The position numbers and the translations under genes were made by a program. A stretch of DNA of 64,000 nt from Paraburkholderia kururiensis (GTDB taxonomy: Bacteria; Pseudomonadota; Gammaproteobacteria; Burkholderiales; Burkholderiaceae): contig NZ_CP139965.1 of the NCBI RefSeq assembly GCF_034424375.1, positions 6,138,001 through 6,202,000 on the forward strand, written 5' to 3'. Of this stretch, positions 8,677 through 17,440 are shown piece by piece. The notes beneath the pieces were generated by a model. The model saw only the letters and a program-made list of their open reading frames with translations. It ran no database searches and was not told the DNA's origin. Positions within the stretch are counted from its first letter, which is position 1. Each line of letters opens with the position of its first letter.

Positions 8677-9720
8677 ATGTCGCCCGACCGTACCGCGTCG
8701 TTGTCCCACTTCGCTTTCATGCCGCTGCCCAACTTCACGATGATCGCGTTCACGAACGCCATCGAAGTGCTGCGCATGGCGAATTACCTGAGTGGGCAAC
8801 CGCTCTACCGTTGGTCGGTCATCAGCCCCGACGGCGGCCTGATTACCGCGAGCAACGGCCTCTCCGTGGATACCGGTCCAGCCGACTGCGTCGGCAAGCC
8901 CGACATCGTGTTCGTCTGCGGCGGCATCAACGTGCAGCGCGAAACCACGGCCACGCATCTGGCCACGCTGCGCCGCTTCGCGCGCGAAGGCGTGGCGCTC
9001 GGCAGCCTGTGCACCGGCACCTACGCGCTCGCGAAAGCCGGCTTGCTGGCGGGCTATGCGTGTGCGATTCACTGGGAAAACATGTCGGCGCTCAAGGAAG
9101 AGTTTCCGGACACGCGCTTCCTGAAAGAGCTGTTCGTGATCGACCGCGACCGCGTGACGTGCACGGGCGGCGTGGCGCCGCTCGACATGATGCTGAACCT
9201 CATCGCCTCGCGTATCGGCACGGCACGCGTGACGCAGATCGCCGAACAGTTCATCGTCGAACACGTGCGCGATACGAGCGCACAGCAGCGCATGCCGCTC
9301 GTGGCCCGTCTGGGCTCAGCGAACAAGTCGCTGTTCGAAGTGATTTCGCTGATGGAGAACAACATCGAAGAGCCGCTCTCGCGCGAGGAACTCGCGCGGC
9401 TCGCGAACATGTCGCAACGGCAGTTGCAACGGCTCTTCCGCGAACATCTGGGCATGACGCCCACGCACTACTACCTCACGCTGCGCCTGCGCCGCGCACG
9501 CGAGTTGCTGTTGCAGACCGACATGTCGATCATGCACATCACCATGGCTTGCGGCTTCCAGTCCGCGTGCCATTTCAGCAAGAGCTATCGCGATGCATTC
9601 GGCACGGCGCCCACACGCGAACGGCGCAAGCAGGTGGCGCCGCTTGCCGAAGTGGTGGGTACGCCGGGCGCTGTACCGACCTCCGCCGCCGCTGCGCACG
9701 GGGCGTTTCTGCCAGCCTGA
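8677..9720 (+). CDS. gbdR: GlxA-family AraC transcriptional regulator, GbdR-like
   Basis: A 347-residue protein. Residues about 10-185 form the DJ-1/PfpI (class I amidotransferase-like) sensor domain, with LGSLCTGTYALAKAGLL at the nucleophile elbow. Residues about 225-325 form a two-HTH AraC domain (EELARLANMSQRQLQRLFRE and ITMACGFQSACHFSKSYR). This is the architecture of GbdR and CdhR, activators of betaine and carnitine catabolism. Its position divergent from glyA and the dgc operon favours GbdR, which senses glycine betaine or dimethylglycine. The ATG at 8677 follows GAAGGA by eight bases. The symbol rests on context; a CdhR or SouR paralogue cannot be excluded. Confidence 0.8.
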   Translation: MSPDRTASLSHFAFMPLPNFTMIAFTNAIEVLRMANYLSGQPLYRWSVISPDGGLITASNGLSVDTGPADCVGKPDIVFVCGGINVQRETTATHLATLRRFAREGVALGSLCTGTYALAKAGLLAGYACAIHWENMSALKEEFPDTRFLKELFVIDRDRVTCTGGVAPLDMMLNLIASRIGTARVTQIAEQFIVEHVRDTSAQQRMPLVARLGSANKSLFEVISLMENNIEEPLSREELARLANMSQRQLQRLFREHLGMTPTHYYLTLRLRRARELLLQTDMSIMHITMACGFQSACHFSKSYRDAFGTAPTRERRKQVAPLAEVVGTPGAVPTSAAAAHGAFLPA

Positions 9721-9741
9721 CGCTGTTCCCTATCCGCGCGT

Positions 9742-10212
9742 TCACGCGAACTGCGCGGTGATCTGCACCGCGCGACGCAGCGCGGTTTGCATCAGCGCGC
9801 CGCCCGGCATCTTCTCGAAGTCGATGGCTTCCACCGCGTTGCGCACGATCAGACCAAGCTCCGTACTGCCCTGCATGATGAGACGCCGGCTGAAGAAGAG
9901 CGTGTCGGCGTCCACGTCGCGCGCCGCGAGCCGGATGAAGTCGGGGCCGCTCGCCGCGACGATCAGATCCGGGTTGCGGTTGTCGCCGCGCCAGAGTTCG
10001 AAGCGGTCCACACCCACCGTGAGTCGCACCGTGAGGCCGATGTCCGTCACCTTCAATTCGTAGAGATGCCCCGCCAGCAGCGCGCGCGTATCGGCGTCGA
10101 GCACGGGCAGCACGTGGCGATTGAGCGCCACACAGAGGGCGTATGCGAGCGGCGTAGCGGGCAGACGGGCCGCGCAGTAACGCAGCAGGGGCACAGGGCT
10201 CGGTAGTTTCAT
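9742..10212 (-). CDS. ubiT: Ubiquinone biosynthesis accessory factor UbiT (SCP2 lipid-binding domain)
   Basis: A 156-residue SCP2/sterol-carrier domain protein (start MKLPSPVPLLRYCAARLP) with the typical hydrophobic pocket pattern and the signature FELWRGDNRNPDLIVAASG. In Escherichia coli UbiT (YhbT) binds ubiquinone precursors and works with UbiU and UbiV in oxygen-independent ring hydroxylation. Here its ATG overlaps the ubiV stop (ATGA), and the order ubiU-ubiV-ubiT gives a single operon. No membrane segment is evident. The identification rests on the fold plus the two U32 neighbours and is strong. Confidence 0.88.
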   Translation of the reverse strand: MKLPSPVPLLRYCAARLPATPLAYALCVALNRHVLPVLDADTRALLAGHLYELKVTDIGLTVRLTVGVDRFELWRGDNRNPDLIVAASGPDFIRLAARDVDADTLFFSRRLIMQGSTELGLIVRNAVEAIDFEKMPGGALMQTALRRAVQITAQFA

Positions 10213-11198
10213 GCGCGGACTCCGGTCGTGCCTGCTGCGGCGGATGGATTGCCGTTCGATGCGGCGTTTGCGAAATCTGCGCTGCCCGCAGCATTCGCCG
10301 CGATACCGGGCTGCCCGAACCAGAATCCATTGCAAGGCGGTGCATCGTGCTGCGCACACGCCTCGCGATATGCATCGCGCGGCGCGAGTTCGCCGTCGCA
10401 CACCGCCTTGAAGATGTCGAGCACCGCCACCGCGCGATTCGACTGCGGGCTGATGCGCAGTACCGATACGCCTTCGCTCGCCAGAGCGTGTGTGTGGCCG
10501 GCCAGGTTCACGATCTGCGCCGTCTGCGTCTGAATGCCGTTGATCGTCACGAACGGTTTGCCGTCCTGAGCAAAGGCCGTCATGCCTTCGGGGTCGTCGA
10601 TGCAGCGGCGCTCGCAATGATCCTTCTGCAAATGGTGATGCCGCGCGGTGAAGCAGCGTGCCGAAAAGGCGAGCGGCGCCCGGCCGTAAGCAAAATACTC
10701 GATCTCGCAGGGCTGCTCGCTCGCCGCGCCGTTCCCGTCCGCGAGGCCGCCGCGAATTTCCGCCAGCGTGGCGCGCGAACAATCCACGGGCGCAACCCAG
10801 CGCCGTGCGCCGAGGCTCACGAGCCATTCGAGCATCTGGGCGCTGTAGCAGTTCAGGTGCGGCCCCGCGACGAAAGGCATGCGTCGCGCGACGAGCGCGA
10901 GCGCCGACATGTCGTTCACTTCGGGCATGAACTCGCCGTTCTCGGCCAACTTGCGGGCCTGACGCAAGTCCGCTTCCGTTTCGGCGAGCGCGAGTGCGGA
11001 AAGCACGACCTCCTTGCCGGCCGACGCCAGTTCGCGCGCAATCGCCACCCAATCGGAAAAGCGCAGTTCGTGGCGGCGCGAACACACCACCTCGCCCACA
11101 TAGACGATGTCTGCCGCGGAAGCCGCCACGTCGGCGTAAAACGCCATGACGTGGTTGCGGGGCCAGTAATAGAGAATGGGACCGAGCGCGAGCTTCAT
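10209..11198 (-). CDS. ubiV: Oxygen-independent ubiquinone hydroxylation protein UbiV (U32 family)
   Basis: A 329-residue U32 peptidase-family protein (start MKLALGPILYYWPRN). The four cysteines expected to hold the [4Fe-4S] cluster are present: one in VVCSRRHEL near residue 39 and three in the spacing C-x12-C-x3-C (from ARCFTARHH to CERRC) near 180-200. UbiV forms a heterodimer with UbiU and hydroxylates the quinone ring without O2, using prephenate as oxygen donor in E. coli. The C-terminal 40 residues are an Ala/Asn-rich extension not needed by the family. It lies five bases after ubiU ends and overlaps ubiT by four bases. Confidence 0.92.
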   Translation of the reverse strand: MKLALGPILYYWPRNHVMAFYADVAASAADIVYVGEVVCSRRHELRFSDWVAIARELASAGKEVVLSALALAETEADLRQARKLAENGEFMPEVNDMSALALVARRMPFVAGPHLNCYSAQMLEWLVSLGARRWVAPVDCSRATLAEIRGGLADGNGAASEQPCEIEYFAYGRAPLAFSARCFTARHHHLQKDHCERRCIDDPEGMTAFAQDGKPFVTINGIQTQTAQIVNLAGHTHALASEGVSVLRISPQSNRAVAVLDIFKAVCDGELAPRDAYREACAQHDAPPCNGFWFGQPGIAANAAGSADFANAASNGNPSAAAGTTGVRA

Positions 11199-11203
11199 GA
11201 GGC

Positions 11204-12322
11204 TTACTTCCATGGACGTGAATAGGCGCCGAGCGTGTCCTGCTGGCCCTCGGCAAGCGACCCCAGCGCGGCATGCCAAGTGGCTGCGCGCTGCGCCGCG
11301 ACACCTTCGCGCGAGAGCGCATCGAGCGCTTCACGCCACACGCGGGTGACGGCTGCCGTATAAGCCGGGCCGCGCTGACGGCCTTCGATCTTCACAGCGG
11401 CCACGCCCATGCGTGCAAGCTCGGGCAACAGTTCGAGCGCATTGAGACTCGCCGGCTCTTCCATCGTGTAATAGCGCTTGCCGGCCACTTCGAAGCGACC
11501 CTTGCAGATGGTCGGATAGCTCGCCTTGTCGTCTTCGCGATAGCTGTCCACGAGCACGCCGCCGAGGCGCGCATCGAGCCGCTTTTGCGAGCCTTCCTGG
11601 CGCTCGACCCACTGCACGTGGCGCGCGGGCGAGCACACGCCGTTGAGGTTCGGCGATTCACCGGTGGCGTGACCCGACAGCATGCAGCGCCCCTCCACCA
11701 TCACGCACAGGCTGCCGAACGCGAACACCTCGATTTCCACCGATGTCTGCCGCACCGTCTGCTCGACCTGTTCGAGCGAAAGCACACGCGGCAACACCGC
11801 GCGCTGAATGCCGAACTCGCGCTGTAAAAAGTTGATGCCTTCGTGATTCGTGACCGACCCTTGTACCGAAAGATGCAGACGCAGTTCGGGATGCTGCCGC
11901 GCCGCATAGGCCATCATGACCGGGTCGGCCACGATGGCGGCATCCACGCCCACGCGCGCGGCCAGATCGATGGCCGCGGTCCAGCGTGAGAGGTCGCGGC
12001 CATGTGCGTAGGTGTTGATGGCGAGCAAGACTTTGCGGTTCGCGCGATGCGCGTAGTCAATGCCCTCCACGAGCGTGGCTTCGTCGAAGTTGAGGCCGGG
12101 AAACGCGCGTGCGTTGGTGTCGTTGCGCAGGCCGACGTAGACGCAGTCGGCGCCGCCGTCCACCGCGGTACGCAGTGCGGGCAGATTGCCTGCGGGGCAG
12201 ACCAGTTCGGGAATCTTGATGGGCGCGTGAAACGTGCCAGTGGCAGCAGTGGCAGCAGTGACGGAAGGAGAAGCGGATAACGATGCCTGCGCCGCAGCAG
12301 CAGGCGGGACGATCGTGCGCAT
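11204..12322 (-). CDS. ubiU: Oxygen-independent ubiquinone hydroxylation protein UbiU (U32 family)
   Basis: A protein of about 372 residues. The U32 core starts near residue 37 (PELVCPAGNLPALRTAVDGG). Four conserved cysteines are visible: two in FGSLCVMVEGRC, one in LNGVCSPARH and one in TICKGRFEV, the expected [4Fe-4S] ligands. It is the partner of UbiV. About 35 extra N-terminal residues are Ala/Thr/Ser-rich, encoded by short GGCAGCAGT-type repeats. The start is uncertain: ATG 12322 is given, but AGGA is better spaced (six bases) for a TTG at 12328. It is divergent from nrdJ, so the 310 bases between them may control both. Confidence 0.92.
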   Translation of the reverse strand: MRTIVPPAAAAQASLSASPSVTAATAATGTFHAPIKIPELVCPAGNLPALRTAVDGGADCVYVGLRNDTNARAFPGLNFDEATLVEGIDYAHRANRKVLLAINTYAHGRDLSRWTAAIDLAARVGVDAAIVADPVMMAYAARQHPELRLHLSVQGSVTNHEGINFLQREFGIQRAVLPRVLSLEQVEQTVRQTSVEIEVFAFGSLCVMVEGRCMLSGHATGESPNLNGVCSPARHVQWVERQEGSQKRLDARLGGVLVDSYREDDKASYPTICKGRFEVAGKRYYTMEEPASLNALELLPELARMGVAAVKIEGRQRGPAYTAAVTRVWREALDALSREGVAAQRAATWHAALGSLAEGQQDTLGAYSRPWK

Positions 12323-12632
12323 GGGCAACGGCGATCCTCGAAAAATGGAGGGGCAATCATGCCACGCACCCTATACCGCGCATTGCGGCGAACTGACGCG
12401 TGAGCTAAGGTTGGGATGTTGTTTTCCCGATTGTTCCCGATTGCGGCAAACAACGTGGCAATTGATTGCGACAACCCCATGCAGCCATCCCGTGCGACCG
12501 CATCATGTGGCACTTCGCGCGGCAACCGATGTGCCCGCTGATGTGGCAACGCACCGCTCCTGGTTGTCGCAACGCCGTCGCTATAGTGTCCGGCTTTCCA
12601 ACCATCTCACTGCGCACCGTTCAGGTCCCTCT
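12323..12632. promoter_or_regulatory. Divergent promoter region ubiU / nrdJ
   Basis: An AT-richer gap with repeated elements. The sequence TTGCGACAACC (12466-12476) recurs as its exact reverse complement GGTTGTCGCAA (12562-12572). A tandem TTCCCGATTG repeat lies at about 12424-12443. GTGGCA words recur near 12455, 12509 and 12543. TATAGT at 12582-12587 could be a -10 box for nrdJ, but no well-spaced -35 is clear. The CTATAGTGT there resembles half of an NrdR box, but the second half is degenerate. I see no B12 box and no good FNR site. Confidence 0.45.
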
Positions 12633-15170
12633 ATGGCAACCATCGAATCCGAGTTTCAGATTGCGCCGCAAAAGTTCTCGACCGACGTGCTGCTCGAAAA
12701 GTACGCCAAAGGCGACGAGCGCACCGCCGACGACATCTACCGCCGCGTCGCGCGCGGCGTCGCCATGGCGGAACCGCAGGCATTGCGCGCGGAAATAGAA
12801 GCGCGCTTCGTCGACAACCTGCGCCACGGCGCGCTGGGCGCGGGCCGCATCATGAGCGCCGCGGGCAGCGGCATTGCGGCCACGCTCATCAACTGCTTCG
12901 TGCAGCCGGTGGGCGACTGCATTCAGGGTCTGGACGACCGCGGGCTGCCGGGCATCTATGTTGCGCTGCTCCAGGCCGCTGAAACGATGCGGCGCGGCGG
13001 CGGCGTCGGCTACAACTTTTCGGCCATTCGCCCGCGCGGTGCTTACGTGCATTCCACCGGTTCCAGCGCATCGGGACCGTGCAGCTACATCGACGTGTTC
13101 GACGCCTCGTGCCGCACCGTGGAAAGCGCGGGCTCGCGCCGCGGCGCACAGATGGCCGTGCTCGATTGCGACCACCCCGACCTGCTCGAATTCATCGAAG
13201 CGAAACATTCGAAGGGCCGCTGGAACAACTTCAACATCTCCGTAGCCGTGACGGATGCGTTCATGCAGGCCGTGGAAGCCGATCTGCCCTGGCAGCTCGT
13301 GCACCGCGCCGAACCGTCCCCGGCACTGCGCGCGGCAGGCGACCTGCATCAGCGCGAAGACGGCCTGTGGGTCTACGCGGAAAAGAGCGCGCGTGCGATC
13401 TGGGACATGATCATGCGCTCCACTTACGACGTGGCCGAGCCCGGCGTGGTGTTCATCTCGCGCATGAACGAGGACAACAACCTGCGCGCGATCGAAACGA
13501 TCCGCGCCACCAACCCGTGCGGCGAACAACCGTTGCCCGCGTACGGCTGCTGCAACCTCGGGCCGCTCAATCTCACGCGCTTCGTGCTGGACCCGTTCGC
13601 GAAGCTGCAAGGCGGCGAAAGCACGTTCGACTGGGACGGGCTCGTTGCACGCACGCGCACGCAGGTGCGCTTTCTCGACGACGTGCTCGACATCACGCTC
13701 TGGCCGCTGCCCGAGCAGCGCGCCGAAGCGGATGCGAAACGCCGCATCGGCATCGGCTTCACGGGGCTGGGCGACACGCTCGTGATGCTGGGCCTGCGCT
13801 ACAACTCGCCCGAAGGCCGCGAGTTCGCCACGCGCGTGGCACGCGTGATGCGCGACGCCGCGTATCGCGCCTCGGTGGAACTGGCCCGCGAACGCGGCGC
13901 GTTCCCCCTCTTCAACGCCGAGCAATACCTGGCCGAAGGCACCTTCGCCTCGCGCCTGCCCGACGACATCAAAGACGCCATTCGCCGCGACGGCATCCGC
14001 AACAGCCACCTGCTTTCCATCGCGCCCACGGGCACGGTGAGCCTGGCGTTCGCGGACAACGCGTCGAACGGCATCGAGCCCGCGTTCTCGTGGACCTACC
14101 AGCGCACCAAGGTCATGGCCGACGGCAGCAAGCAAAGCTTCGCGGTGGAAGACTACGCGTACCGCGTGTACCGCGAACTGGGCGGCGACGTGGACGCCCT
14201 GCCCGACTACTTCGTGAGCGCGCTCGAAATGTCGGCGCACGACCATCTGCAAATGATGGCCGCCGTGCAGCCCTACGTAGACACGTCCATTTCGAAGACG
14301 GTCAACGTGCCCGCCGACTATCCGTTCAACGACTTCGAAAGCCTCTACTTCGACGCGTGGCAAAGCGGACTCAAGGGGCTCGCCACCTATCGTCCCAACG
14401 AAACGCTGGGCGCTGTGCTGCATGCCACCGCGCCCGAAGACACGCTCGCCGAAGCCGACTTCGACCCGCTGCGTATCGCCATCGACCATCGGCCCAAGGG
14501 CGAATTGCCGGCCATCATTGAGAAGGTCGAATACCTGACGCAGCTCGGCAAGAAGTCGCTCTACGTGGCGGTGTCCTTCATGGAAGTGACGGGCCGCGTG
14601 GGCGGCGAGGAAGTAACCATCGAGCGGCCCATCGAGTTCTTCATTCCCGTGGGCCAGCGCGACGAGTCGCAACAGTGGATCACCGCGACCATGCGTTCGC
14701 TCTCGCTCGCGGCGCGCGGCGGGTTCGTCGCGCGCAATCTGCAGGACATGCGCAAGGTTTCATGGGACCGCGGCCAGGTGCGGCTGGGCGAAACGCAGCG
14801 ACTGGACGGCCGCCGCATTCCGCTCTGGCACGACTCCGAAGTGGCGGCGCTCGCTTACGCGATCCAGCAGATCCTGCATCGACGCGGTTTTCTCGATGCC
14901 GAAGGCAACCAGGTACCGTCGCGTCTGCTCGCACGGCTGCCGCGCGGCACGATGGCAGGTCATGGCACCACGATGCACGCCGCGGACTTCGAGACCGCAG
15001 CTTCCAGCGACACCGGCACCGCGGAAGGAACTGCCACGGCGAGCGCCGGCACGCCCGAGCCGCGCACGATGTTCGGCCGCAAGTGCGGCTCGTGTGGCGC
15101 GAATGCCGTAATCCGCAAAGACGGTTGCGATTTCTGCACGGCGTGCGGGGAGATCGGGTCGTGCGGGTGA
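12633..15170 (+). CDS. nrdJ: Adenosylcobalamin-dependent (class II) ribonucleoside-diphosphate reductase
   Basis: An 845-residue class II ribonucleotide reductase. The active-site stretch ATNPCGEQPLPAYGCCNLG lies near residue 290. A substrate-site segment GAGRIMSAAGSGIAATLINC sits near residue 70-90, and SIAPTGTVSLAFADNASNGIEP near 470. The C-terminus is a zinc-ribbon-like tail with four Cys pairs (CGSCG and CTACG). It reduces ribonucleotides to deoxyribonucleotides with B12 and without oxygen or a beta subunit. The neighbouring oxygen-independent ubiquinone genes fit low-oxygen growth. The ATG at 12633 begins the conserved N-terminus; no strong ribosome site is visible. Confidence 0.94.
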   Translation: MATIESEFQIAPQKFSTDVLLEKYAKGDERTADDIYRRVARGVAMAEPQALRAEIEARFVDNLRHGALGAGRIMSAAGSGIAATLINCFVQPVGDCIQGLDDRGLPGIYVALLQAAETMRRGGGVGYNFSAIRPRGAYVHSTGSSASGPCSYIDVFDASCRTVESAGSRRGAQMAVLDCDHPDLLEFIEAKHSKGRWNNFNISVAVTDAFMQAVEADLPWQLVHRAEPSPALRAAGDLHQREDGLWVYAEKSARAIWDMIMRSTYDVAEPGVVFISRMNEDNNLRAIETIRATNPCGEQPLPAYGCCNLGPLNLTRFVLDPFAKLQGGESTFDWDGLVARTRTQVRFLDDVLDITLWPLPEQRAEADAKRRIGIGFTGLGDTLVMLGLRYNSPEGREFATRVARVMRDAAYRASVELARERGAFPLFNAEQYLAEGTFASRLPDDIKDAIRRDGIRNSHLLSIAPTGTVSLAFADNASNGIEPAFSWTYQRTKVMADGSKQSFAVEDYAYRVYRELGGDVDALPDYFVSALEMSAHDHLQMMAAVQPYVDTSISKTVNVPADYPFNDFESLYFDAWQSGLKGLATYRPNETLGAVLHATAPEDTLAEADFDPLRIAIDHRPKGELPAIIEKVEYLTQLGKKSLYVAVSFMEVTGRVGGEEVTIERPIEFFIPVGQRDESQQWITATMRSLSLAARGGFVARNLQDMRKVSWDRGQVRLGETQRLDGRRIPLWHDSEVAALAYAIQQILHRRGFLDAEGNQVPSRLLARLPRGTMAGHGTTMHAADFETAASSDTGTAEGTATASAGTPEPRTMFGRKCGSCGANAVIRKDGCDFCTACGEIGSCG

Positions 15171-15199
15171 GGCTGGTATGACGGGGCGCCGCGGGCTGT

Positions 15200-15690
15200 G
15201 TGGGCCATCTCACGCTGGCCACGCCCGAAGGCACGCAATACGTGTTCGGCGATCCGCACGAGCAGCCCGGTGCGATGCTGCGCATAGCGGACTGGCGCGC
15301 GTGCCGTGCCATTCTGCGCGCGGGCGATATCGGGCTCGCCGAAGCATACCGCGCGCAATGGATCGCGTGCCCCGACCTCACCGCGCTATTCCGGCTCGCG
15401 CTGCGCAACGAGACCGCCGTCGGCCGCACCGTGCATAGCGGACGGCTCGCGCAAGTCTGGTGCAACCTGCGTCACCGGCTGCGCATGAACAGCCGCCGCA
15501 ACATTCACGCGCACTACGACATTGGCAACGCGTTTTACGCGCAATGGCTCGACCCGACGTGGACCTACTCGAGCGCCTGGTTCGACGGCAATGACGCGCG
15601 CACGCTCGAGGCGGCACAGCACGCGAAGTACCAGCGCATCGTCGACACGCTTGGCCTGAAGCGCGGCATGCGCGTGCTCACGCTAAGGGC
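15200..15690 (+). pseudogene. Truncated cyclopropane-fatty-acyl-phospholipid synthase-like gene
   Basis: From GTG 15200 the frame reads as the N-terminal part of a CFA synthase family protein: a DIGLAEAYRAQW segment, PDLTALFRLALRNE, then NIHAHYDIGNAFYAQWLDPTW and TYSSAWF. It ends just after GLKRGMRVL, exactly where the SAM-binding loop (E-x-G-x-G-x-G) should follow. Unrelated sequence replaces it and a stop comes at 15728-15730. An in-frame stop at 15179-15181 also precedes it, so the usual N-terminus is short. The methyltransferase core is absent, so the product cannot be active. The break marks the left boundary of the type VI islet. Confidence 0.8.
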
Positions 15691-15870
15691 GCCCGGGAGA
15701 TGTTCAGGCTATCTGCGATCAAACGGATGACTCCGACGTGCTTGCGGGACACCAAAGCGAAACGGCCATGTCCACGACCACACGAAAAAACAGCATGGCA
15801 CAGGGGCGAAGAGCTCCCGACGATGCGTGTTCGCGGAGTCACTGCCGCCCCCCGCAGACAAAGCGGCCGG

Positions 15871-16461
15871 CTATTGATCTTCAGCAACGAATGATCCGTC
15901 CTGAAAGCGATAGAGCTGGGTCGTCGGACCTTTCTCCGCATGGTGCTCCCACGCTATTTTTATACCGGTTGGTGTGTCGTTCCATGTAATAGCAAGATAT
16001 GGCGACCGGGTGCCGGTTTCAGTATCGAGCGCAATGCTCTTCAGGCAACTTTGCACCGGCAAGGAAAAACGCACATCCGCCTTGTCGCCTTCAATCTGAA
16101 GCACATACAACGTGCCTTCCTCGCCTGCTCCACAAAAGCCCATCGGGTTACTGCTTGACGATTGATTGATCACAACGAGCATGTATTCCTTGCCGTCCAT
16201 GACGCGGGATCGATTTGCGGGAAATCCCACGCTAGAAGCCGTTGAAACCGCACGCTTGACCCCGGCGGGAAAGCGCAGCACGAGTTCCTTTTTCGTGACC
16301 TCGTTCACTTCGACCAATTTTCTGCCTTTCTGCAGCACGGCACGTCCTCCCTCGAGAACGACGGCGTCGGGCGACGGTGTTTCCGCAAGCGCCAATGAAT
16401 TACCACATGCCAGTACCGTAGCAAGCAGGCTGATTTTAATTACCAACGATGTGATCGGCAT
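15871..16461 (-). CDS. Putative periplasmic immunity protein of a type VI effector pair
   Basis: A 196-residue protein with a signal peptide at about residues 1-26 (hydrophobic core LVIKISLLATVLACG, cleavage after LALA). The mature part is beta-rich with a few cysteines (GFCGAGEEG and QSCLKS) that could form a disulfide. Its start overlaps the last 26 bases of the effector frame, and AGGGG lies six bases upstream. I do not recognise the family. Position, overlap and periplasmic targeting fit an immunity protein against a peptidoglycan-cutting effector. It is the only member of the islet with an unbroken frame. Codon use is less GC-rich than the neighbours, suggesting transfer. Confidence 0.6.
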   Translation of the reverse strand: MPITSLVIKISLLATVLACGNSLALAETPSPDAVVLEGGRAVLQKGRKLVEVNEVTKKELVLRFPAGVKRAVSTASSVGFPANRSRVMDGKEYMLVVINQSSSSNPMGFCGAGEEGTLYVLQIEGDKADVRFSLPVQSCLKSIALDTETGTRSPYLAITWNDTPTGIKIAWEHHAEKGPTTQLYRFQDGSFVAEDQ

Positions 16462-17440
16462 AGCATACCCCTGTGTACATCCACGGATGTTCTTTTGATT
16501 GCCCGGCTTTCATTTGCGAGTATTGATCTTTGTCCCGCTCGTGCAACTGGTCGCCCGTCTGGTTTGCGTTGGATGGATTATCCATATTCCACCCTATGTT
16601 GCCCTGCGTAGGATCGCACAATATATTTTTCCGTTCCAGCTCTTTCGTTTCGGCATTCCATTGATAATAACTTCCGCCGTTCCAGCGCGAAAACGTCTCA
16701 TGGATAAGCTGGTCATCGGTCTACGGGTGATGTCCAAATGAATCTTTCGCCTCAGATTGCTTTTGCTGGAAAAGCTTCACTCCAGCTTTTACGTTTTCCT
16801 TCCAGTTCCAGACCTGCTCATAACTGGGGGCAGGGTTAGTCATCTGTGTCAGGCCGTACCCCCGGTCTCCGGCAACGACCGGTTCGTTGTCCGCGTTGAT
16901 GAAATTCTTGAAGTGGCTTTCCTGATCGATAACCTTGTCGAAACCCAACGTGTTAGGCATGGCAGATATGAACGCAACAACGTCCTCTTTCGCTGGATTC
17001 TTGCCGAGAACGAAGACGGTTCGACGGAATTCTGTCCCACCTGCGGCCACCTCGACGGAGAGTTTCCCCCCGACAATCATATTGTTCAGATTGGCTTCCC
17101 ATGATTTCTCGTTACTTGTAAAGGAACTGGACTGAGAAAACGTGCGAAGCTTCTTGCCGCGTTTTTTACTCTCTCTAAGGCTACTCACCTGAGCGTCCCA
17201 CACAATCGTCCATTTCCACTGATAAGGCGGAGGCGCGTCTGTTTTTATTTCAAAAACAATAGACGGAAATTTTGGCGTCTCATCGATATAGAATTTGTCG
17301 CCCGTCGCAGGACGAACCCATTCCCCTATGTCGTTCTGAATGACGACTTTCACCAGTGATTTCTGGTTAGCGTTTGTTTCGGAAGCGTGCTTGACATGCC
17401 GGACACGGACTTTACGCTTCTTCTGTTTCGTCGTCATCAT
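16436..17440 (-). pseudogene. Type VI lysozyme-like effector interrupted by an in-frame amber codon
   Basis: The frame runs 239 residues from ATG 17440 to TAG at 16721-16723, then continues in the same frame for 94 more residues to TAA at 16436. The two parts read as one 334-codon protein. Residues about 165-230 resemble a lytic transglycosylase or lysozyme core: IDQESHF with E174 as the likely catalytic acid, GYGLTQMTNP at 194-203, then an amphipathic helix. The segment after the stop (TDDQLIHETFSRWNGG and HPWMYTGVCYADHI) has coding character and no frame break. The start overlaps the vgrG end by 29 bases. One substitution (for example CAG or TGG to TAG) would explain the break. Confidence 0.75.

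Noticed and set aside
12580..12592. NrdR box at CTATAGTGT
   Set aside because: Only one half-site is recognisable and the normal second box one helical multiple upstream is missing.
12323..12632. Cobalamin riboswitch or FNR site controlling nrdJ/ubiU
   Set aside because: No B12 box is seen. The nearest FNR-like word (TTGAT-TGCG-ACAAC) matches only the left half.
15691..15870. Transposase remnant next to the truncated CFA gene
   Set aside because: Short frames on both strands show no DDE or HTH motifs and no terminal inverted repeats were found.
16718..16726. Stop-codon readthrough or pyrrolysine at the effector amber codon
   Set aside because: The context after TAG (ACC GAT) is not a known readthrough signal, and pyrrolysine genes are not expected in this group.
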